Source: Perognathus longimembris pacificus
Lineage: Eukaryota; Chordata; Mammalia; Rodentia; Heteromyidae
Direction of reading: 5' to 3'
DNA length: 64,000 nt
NCBI RefSeq assembly: GCF_023159225.1
Contig: NC_063172.1
Coordinates: 37,266,832-37,330,831, forward strand
A program made the position numbers and the translations under genes. Below, piece by piece: positions 57,085 to 64,000 of the stretch; position 1 is the stretch's first letter, and each line of letters starts with the position of its first letter. Below the pieces are notes generated by a model. It saw nothing but the letters and a program-made list of their open reading frames with translations, was not told where the DNA came from and did no database searches.

Positions 57085-58225
57085 CAGTGTAGGCATCTTT
57101 AGAACCATGCCTCCTCACTCCCAACATAGAATGTTAAACACTTCCATCTTGAACTCAAGTGGTCAGTTTCAGTTGCTGAGGAAAGAAACCTTAGGTGTCA
57201 CATACAAATTCAAGAACCTAAGAATTACTATATAGCTGAATTAAATTTATTAATGATCCTTTGTTCTTTTGAAAGAATCCAGGTATTATAGAAATCATTG
57301 AAAAAGTAAAATTGGCAAAAGGATCTCCCAATTTCAAATAAAAATACCACAATATTTATTTCCCTTCTCTAGTGATGCTATTTTGTATAATATTCTAACT
57401 CAATTCATGTCTTTTTTTTCAGATTCAACTCAGAACTAATGTGTGATAATTAAAGACATGCAAAGTTTTTGGAATAAAACTGAAACTTTTCCAGAAATTT
57501 AATTTTTAAAAAAGATAGACGGTAAATAGATTATCAGTATCTAGGCAAAAGTTCAAGTAGAAATCCTCAATTTAGATAGGATAAATATTCCTGTGATGAG
57601 GATTACCTATTTAATACTCTTGTCTCCTATTCTACGTATCAGATTGTGCCTTCTTTTTCCTCTTTCACTTCTGTGTTTTACTCTGCTCCACCAGTAAATC
57701 TCTATTGTCACCTTACCTCATGTTTCTTGGCCTTGAAGTTCTTCAACACTCTTTTGCCCTTTGAATTCAAGAGCCTTGGATGGAGTGGATAATTGGAGAG
57801 TTGAGTTAAAGATCCCGCTCTATTGGGAACTCTGCATCTCACACCCCAGATCACCCTCCTCTCTCCAGCTACACTACACCTGACTTGACTACAGTTACTC
57901 CTAAGCAACTACCTTTAAAAGGCTGTCAATTTCATCAGCAAGACAATTTCATTACTATATGTTCAGTGGAGAATGGGTTTACTAGCCAGAATACAAGGCT
58001 TCCAAACAGCATTTTGGTTTAGCAAGCCTAAACCAGCTACAAAAGACATTGCTTCAAACCATCTTGCCCTTGTAAGGGACTTGATTATGAATTAATAATC
58101 AATAAAAAAACTCACCTCCCAAACACGTAATTATAATAGAAACAACCAATCAGAGCACAGAAGCATTAACAACTCCTAGACTCAATCACCTACAGCAAGA
58201 ACAGTAGCTTTTTTTGTTTTTGTTT
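57085..58225. other. Unique DNA
   Basis: No repeat or gene recognised. A 66-codon minus frame (57,708-57,908) has no family features. Confidence 0.5.
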
Positions 58226-58395
58226 TGCCAGGGCCTGAGCACTGTCCCTGGTTTCTTTTTGCTGAAGTCTTAGACTCTGCCATTCGAGCCACAGCACCAC
58301 TTCTGACTTCTGTTTTATGTGGTGCTGAGGAATTAAATCCAAGGCTTGGTTCATATAAGGCAAGCACTCTACCTCTAAGCCACATTCCCAGAGCC
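58226..58395 (-). mobile_element. IDL-Geo SINE, diverged
   Basis: Reversed right monomer ('GGGCCTGAGCACTGTCCCTG', about 58,231-58,250) then reversed ID-like monomer ('GTGGTGCTGAGGAATTAAAT' and 'GGCAAGCACTCTACCTCTAAG' in part). The B box is mutated. TSD unclear. Confidence 0.85.
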
Positions 58396-59800
58396 AGCAG
58401 TGGTCTTTGACTGAGATACTTTTGAATAATACTTACCTCCTCTGTTGTCTTAAATTTCATTTGTCTTAATCCAGAGAGGAAAACCTGAGAAATGTATAGT
58501 GGCAGCAGCCAGCCGTAGAGCTGCAGCACTAGTAGGCATTGCTTGATACAAAGACAGAAAGCTTAGTGATGTTTGGCTGCTGTAGATCTAGAAGGGCTGT
58601 GTGGGCCCTGCCCATCAAGAAGAGCTTAAGTCTGTATCACTATGCATGCACTGAAGGTCCTGTAGAATACAGCCTTAACTTACTCAAGTGAGGAATCAAA
58701 GATCTGTAGAGGAAGTAACTGGAGTTGAAGGCACATGCTCCTCACCCAAAGACACAGCCTGGGTCCTTCAACTCCCCACTGACCTCCCTTTTTCTCTACC
58801 ATAATCATTCTCTCTTATTCCCTTACCATGCTGACAGACTCTCTAAAGCTGGTTTTCTAGCCCTTCACAGCTGCAGCAAAAAGAAAGAATGGAAGGATGC
58901 ACACAAATCCACAATTCAGTCTTTGGTTGTAGCATGAACATCTTTCCTTCCCAGATCCATCGCACCATAGAGATGCTTCATGCTAGAGAGACTGAATGAG
59001 GTATTCTGGACACTGATCTTTCAGAGAACCTGTAGCCAACGGCTAAAACGGTGCTGCTGAGCACCGGTGAAAGTGAGTGAGGAGAGAGGTGGTTGGGGAG
59101 GCAAGGAGGACTATGGTTAGCCATGAAGAGGAGGCTGACTGCCCTAGGGTAGTACCTAGAAGAGGTAAAACCTTGGTCCTCAGAGGGAGTAGATGAGGTG
59201 GGATCTCAAGGGCAGAGTACTCTACTTCAAAAACCAGGGACAGCATCTTGAGGTCCCAACGGTTGATGGAGGCAGGTGGGCGGAGGGGAGAGGGAAGGCA
59301 AGTGGCTGGCTGGCTGGCTGGCTGGAGGGATGTCTGTGATAGCTCGTTAGGAAGGTAAGGAGGTAAACTCCTCAGAGACATTCAGGCCAGGACTAGGGCG
59401 CTGTGTGATCTCCGGGATAGTTAGGCTGAGATGAATGGCACTGACCACCGACCGAATGGAGAAACAGAGCGAACTTCCCTGACTTGGACATTCAGCCTAA
59501 TGATGTGGTTTCCATTGGCACCTCTGCAGTCACCCTCAGTGAACTCCAGAGTGTCCTAGTTATGTCAGGAGCATGTAGTATGGGAGGCATAGAAGGGTTC
59601 TGGGAAACATGGCAAAGATCATGACAGAGCAAGGAAATTATTCCTGCTGCTCATTGCCCAGTCTCCCCTTTGTGGCCTTTGGTAGTTCTGACTCTATCTA
59701 GTAGGCTTTAAGATCTCGACTTTATACCCTGGCTCTATCACTTGCTAGTGATGTCAAGTCAGTGGCAAGTGTCTTAAACTCTCTCAACATTTGTTTTTTT
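58396..59800. other. GC-richer unique DNA of unknown nature
   Basis: This stretch has a more even base composition than the rest of the right half, with several CpGs between about 59,040 and 59,480, and no recognised mobile element. No open frame is convincing: the 112-codon minus frame (59,043-59,381) is low-complexity Pro/Ser/Leu, and a roughly 50-codon plus run near 59,480-59,625 has no recognised homologue. It could hold a non-coding exon, a regulatory element or an old retrocopy; none can be shown here. Confidence 0.35.
59304..59325. repeat. (GGCT)n microsatellite
   Basis: Five GGCT units plus a partial one. Confidence 0.9.
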
Positions 59801-59854
59801 TTTTTTTTTAAAGATGACATCTTTTTTTCAATATTATTATTTATATTTTTGTAG

Positions 59855-60085
59855 TGTGTGTGTGTGTGTGTGTGTCCTGGGGCTTGAACTCTGGGCCTAG
59901 GTACTGTCCCTGGCCAAGGGTAAGTGCTCTACCACTTGGGCCACAGCCTACCTCCCGTTTTCTGGTGGTTAATTGGAGATAAGAGTCTCACTAACTTTCC
60001 TGCTCCAGCTGGCTTTGAACCACAATCCTCAGATCTCAGCCTCCTGAGCAGCTTGTAGGCATGAGCCACCAGTGCCTGGATATTT
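59855..60085 (-). mobile_element. B1-like + Geo-type dimeric SINE with (TG)n tail
   Basis: The (TG)n run (59,855-59,873) is the reversed CA-rich tail. Next come the reversed right monomer ('CCTGGGGCTTGAACTCTGGG' near 59,876), 'TGGTGGTTAATTGGAGATAAG' in part, and the reversed B1-like monomer ('GATCTCAGCCTCCTGAGCAG', about 60,031-60,050). Same tail type as the copy at 10,692-10,906. Confidence 0.87.
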
Positions 60086-60299
60086 TTATTTTCTTTAAGT
60101 AGTTATATAGAGGTGTTGCCACGCAACAAAGCACTTAGAAACTATTTTGCTCCTCTTTACACCTATTTGTTTTCCCTATTAATTACCATCTTTGGAACAC
60201 AATGAGTTAAAAAAAATTAAATATGGTGCAATTGCCCAGCTTTTTATTTTATTTTATTTTTTGTTATTCTAAATTGTCTCAAGAATTATTTCAGCCTGG

Positions 60300-60665
60300 A
60301 TATAATTGTATGGTTTTATTTCTGGGACTTTGATTCTTTTCCATTAGTTTTTATGTCTGCCTAGATTCCAGAACAATGCTATTTTGTTACTATGGTATAT
60401 AGGGTGTATACTAACAGTATAATCAGAATCTAGTATCATGGAATATCCAGCATTACTCTTTTCAATTAGGATTATGCTTGCTATTCATTGACTTTTTTGT
60501 TTCCATATTAATATTCAGTGTTTTTCTATTTCTGATAAAATGATATGGGGATTTTGAGGAAAATTGCATAGAATCTACAGATTGCTTTTGGTGCTATAGC
60601 CATTTTCACAGGATTAATTCTATGAATCAATGGACATGTGAGGTCTTTCCATCTTCTGTTGCAAA
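60300..60665 (-). mobile_element. Ancient LINE-1 ORF2 fragment
   Basis: On plus the reversed late-RT region of L1 is readable though diverged: 'GATTCTTTTCCATTAGTTTT' (60,331-60,350), 'GCATAGAATCTACAGATTGC' (60,567-60,586) and 'AGGTCTTTCCATCTTCTG' (60,641-60,658). The minus frame at 60,526-60,726 keeps a faint RINPVKMAIAPKAI. Confidence 0.75.
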
Positions 60666-61082
60666 AAAGACTTTTTCTCAAAGATATTATACAGGGATAA
60701 AAGATGAGGGAATTCTTTACTGACAAAAAGTGAGAGGTGATTTTTAACTAGAGGTACGAAGAGAAAATACAGACCACTTATGCAGCCACTTGAATTTACC
60801 CAAAAGAAAAAGCCCAGCTTCCTGGCATTTTTGTGACAGGAGGCAAACAGTTTACAATTAGAGAAATCATCTACACAAATTAAGCTAATTCCTCACAGGG
60901 AAGGAAAAAGATACTATCTCCCTTGATGTTTATAGCTCAGAGAACTGATTTCTAGGAGCTTGAGAAAGATAATCTAGATGTGCTTAAATTAACTATTGTA
61001 CAATACATACATGCAATCACTAGAACATCATGTGATTCTTTATTAATGTATATATATATGGTTTTAATATTTAAATTTAACT

Positions 61083-61314
61083 CAAGTATTTTTATTTATT
61101 TATTTTTTTTTAGCCAGTCCTGGGGCTTGGACTCAGGGCCTGAGCACTGTCCCTGGCTTCTTTTTGCTCAAGGCTAGCACTCTGCCACTTGAGCCACAGC
61201 GCCACCTCTGGCCATTTTCTGTATATGTGGTGCTGGGGAATTGAACCCAGGACCTCATGCACACGAGGCAAGCACTCTTGCCACTAGGCCATATCCCCAG
61301 CCCCAAGTATTTTT
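61083..61314 (-). mobile_element. Young IDL-Geo SINE with 11-bp TSD
   Basis: Full minus-strand dimer: T-rich tail (61,094-61,112), reversed right monomer, then reversed ID-like monomer ending 'CCCCAGCCC' at about 61,303, with B box GGTTCAATTCC. The TSD CAAGTATTTTT is exact at 61,083-61,093 and 61,304-61,314. Confidence 0.93.
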
Positions 61315-61590
61315 TAAGTATAATGATTTTTAGTTATTTTGGTTAGTGTTCTGTGTCAGATGGGGTAATCCCTTCTAGTATATTAATTGCTTTCATGTGT
61401 TTTGAATTTCACTAATCCTTTTAATCTTTACCAATGGCATTATATGACATTCAGTCCTTGTTTTTAAATATGTGTCTTTTAGGTTAGACTTCCGGAAGCT
61501 AAGACTTCGAGAAACACTGATTTGAAATGTGTCTATGGGAAATATTTTTTTGGAGAAATCAGTAGTAAATGATTAAAAAGATACCTGGAT

Positions 61591-61682
61591 ATATATATAT
61601 ATATGTATATATATACATATATGTATATATACATATACATATATATACATATATACATATATGTATATATGTATATATATAA
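61591..61682. repeat. (TATATACA/TATATG)n microsatellite
   Basis: About 90 bases of alternating TA with periodic C or G, self-complementary over much of its length and so able to form hairpins or cruciforms. Confidence 0.95.
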
Positions 61683-62340
61683 TCAGTATTTTGGGTGATG
61701 TCTACAGTAATACAATAATGCCTAAGAGCTGTCTCCTAAAGCAAGGTGCGTGCATCGTGTATACTCCCTGAATCTCTCAAAGACTGGTTAAGAAGTTGGG
61801 AGGCAGAAACGAAGTTCCCTAGGAACTATAGATCCTTTGTTAGTATACATGTATCAGATGCCTGATGGCATCTGACAAAAAACACAGATATTAGCTCTTT
61901 GGAGTAAACATCGAGTAGCTGAAAAATAGCAAAACAATATGAAAGTATATGACTAGAAGTATGACAATGCTATTATTCATTTTCGTATATTCTAGTCAGG
62001 GATTTGTGCAGAATTTTCTTTTCTAACAACTTTAATTCTGCAGAGTGAAATGATGCTTCTTCTTTGGCTCTTTCTACAAGATTTTTAGGGTATGTGTTAT
62101 TTTTACCCTTTTTTTAGTTTACCAGTGAAGCAATTTGGCTTAGATTTTCTTTATTTTTCCCCAGAGATTTTTAAGAAATTACAATTAAGTAATTTTACAA
62201 AAGAGCAGTTTATTTAATATAGTTTCTTATAAATGTATTGTACTATAATCCTAAAACAAAATCACTTAGGTTCTGTACTTCTACTCTTCTTTTTCTTTTC
62301 TATCTCCTCCTTCTTCTGTTCTTTCCCCAATCCTCTGTTT
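61683..62340. other. Unique AT-rich DNA
   Basis: No gene or named repeat recognised. Confidence 0.5.
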
Positions 62341-62570
62341 CTGTCTTTCCTTTCACCTTATATCAGGAATTTACTTCAGAGCCTCACACTTAATAGGCGA
62401 GCATTCTACCACTTGAGGCACACCTCCAGTCCTGTGCTTTTGGTTTGTTTCCAGATAAGATCTCACTACATTTTTTTTTTTTTTTTTTGGCCTGGGCTGA
62501 ATTAGAACAGTGGTCCTTCTCTTTGCTTTTGAAGTAGATGGGATTATACGTATGTGTCACAGATACATTT
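62341..62570 (-). repeat. Old diverged SINE
   Basis: The plus strand shows a reversed tRNA-like stretch ('GCGAGCATTCTACCACTTGAG' in part, about 62,398-62,417), a T-run (62,469-62,487) and a decayed reversed B1-like end ('AGATGGGATTATACGTATGTG' in part). The exact family is not resolvable. Confidence 0.5.
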
Positions 62571-64000
62571 TTATAAATATATGTCATTTTACTTATACAT
62601 TTTCATAATTTGCAAATTTGAGGTATTCATTTCCTTTAAACTATCAAACCACTGGCCAGTGACATTTCCTGGAAATTCACAATGCCATTTGTTTTTTTTT
62701 CTTCTATATTTGTAAAATGTAAAATTTTTTATTCTAACAAGTTACTTAAAAATGACAGACAATTAAAATATACTGTGTCAGTGGCCTTTAATTTTTTTCA
62801 TTTATACAATTTTATTATTATCAGCACATATGTATCATTCAGAATTCTGCATTTTTATGCTAATACCATCTAGTGTTCACTTTCCAACATTGTCTACTTT
62901 TGTACAATTTTAGTAGCTATGCTGTTTTTTTTTCTATTACAATATTGGTGATTTATGTTCTCTCAGGCATTTAGTTAAATGAATGACAGAGTCCAAATGT
63001 CTGCACAAATTACACATGGAAATAGCATGTAAATCTGGGAACCACCAAGATTATATAATCATCATTTTCCCCTTGGAATATTATCTTGAACTACTTTCCT
63101 CAAGTGGGCTTATGATATCAACATCTATGAAGAATTTTTCAGCATAATATTATTACAATACAAAATGTTTTCTTGACATTAAATTACTTTGCAATGCTAT
63201 TGACAATATGTGAATCAATGAAAATTACTTAGACAATTTAACCAGCTAGAGGAAGAATTAGTTGAAATATTTAGTAGTGACTGTATACAGAGGATTAAGC
63301 CCACAAGGAGCAATTAACATTCTTGATACTCTTATCCTGCCCTCCATTTTGTTCTACCCAGTATTTTTGCTTCTTTGTTTTTAAAATGTTCAGTGTCCTC
63401 ATTGTTTCAGATTCTCATAAGGGAAAAGAGGAGGTTTGCCTGGTCTATAAAAAGCCTTTAAGTGTGTATCTGAGGTTTGAATGCTGGCCTACAGTCAGGG
63501 TTTGGATTTATCTATGAAGAAATTTAATTTCCCTCCAAGCCTCCAACTGTACCATCTCTGATGTTTCTGCTTGCCTGTAGCTCTGATACCAGTGGGCACA
63601 TCTGTCTACTGAGTGGTTCATGAGCAACACCCATCTGTCCAGGCGTTCATTAATGTTAATGGTTCTGTGACTGGCTCCAAATAACTTAAAGGTTATTGCC
63701 CCCACCCCAAGACAAATTTAGCTTTCAAGCTCAAAAATTAGATGATGATCTGAAATTTACCATTTTAGGCAATTGCATTGGGACATAGAAAAGGAGAAGG
63801 AACATCAGAAACATTTTATTGATAAACAAACAAGAACCTTCCAATTTTGTCTACAAATCTGCAAAGCAGCTAGATTGTGGGATTGCGAATTCTCTTTATA
63901 GTTATTTTATTTGGTGGTATCTCCGTAATTATACACAATCAATCATAATAAACTAAGGGTGAGCATGTGAGTGTATGTATGTTTGTGTATGGGGGAGGGG
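62571..64000. other. Unique AT-rich DNA to the window end
   Basis: No supported gene, RNA gene or named repeat. The last bases are G/T-rich simple DNA. Frames of 63-65 codons have no recognisable features. Confidence 0.5.

Noticed and set aside
59043..59381. 112-codon minus frame rich in Ser, Pro and Leu
   Set aside because: Low complexity, crosses a GGCT microsatellite, no family feature.
1..64000. CRISPR arrays, prokaryotic operons, phage or plasmid modules
   Set aside because: No regular direct repeats with spacers, no ribosome-binding-site and ORF arrays, and the repeat content is mammalian throughout.

Overview
The window looks like nuclear DNA from a mammal, most likely a rodent of the superfamily Geomyoidea (pocket mice, kangaroo rats, pocket gophers). 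The main clue is a family of young dimeric SINEs whose left half is ID-like (tRNA-Ala type) and whose right half is a second recurrent monomer. This matches the published IDL-Geo SINE, which is known only from Geomyoidea. The B1-like (7SL) SINE halves and the LINE-1-dominated repeat content also fit a rodent. I cannot resolve the species.

I find no convincing protein-coding gene, rRNA or tRNA gene. The sequence is AT-rich, intergenic or deep-intronic DNA. Almost every open frame over about 60 codons is either a piece of a LINE-1 ORF, an antisense frame across a LINE-1 or SINE, or a chance frame. The annotation is therefore mainly a map of mobile elements and of how they landed.

Layout. 1-12,650: mostly unique AT-rich DNA with ancient L1 pieces (5.7-7.7 kb, 9.9-10.1 kb), old SINEs, and one short L1 with a 15-bp target-site duplication (TSD) and a likely 3' transduction (481-731). 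12,655-14,398: a 5'-truncated L1 with an exact TSD, carrying a young SINE. 16,201-16,826: a small L1 with 5' inversion. 20,578-29,545: a large L1 complex. It holds one near-full-length minus-strand L1 (21.6-28.7 kb: 3' UTR, ORF2 and ORF1 pseudogenes, CpG-rich 5' UTR) with a class II (ERVK/IAP-type) solo LTR in its 5' UTR and other L1 pieces at both ends. 29.5-40.3 kb: two old L1 3' pieces, then about 6.4 kb of apparently unique DNA. 40,271-46,771: a three-element nest, an old 5'-inverted L1 split by two younger 5'-inverted L1s, each bounded by its own TSD. 46.8-64 kb: unique DNA with young SINEs, L1 tails, two MaLR-like LTR fragments, another 5'-inverted L1 (55.7-56.3 kb) and a GC-richer stretch of unknown nature at 58.4-59.8 kb.

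The elements act together only in the retrotransposition sense. L1 ORF2p supplies the endonuclease and reverse transcriptase that insert both L1 and the SINEs. No L1 copy here looks competent: the largest has lost the linker between endonuclease and reverse transcriptase and also a catalytic aspartate. The main new information is structural: repeated twin-priming inversions, nested insertions datable by TSDs, an L1 3'-end variant, and a right SINE monomer shared between two SINE families that carries tRNA-like A and B boxes.
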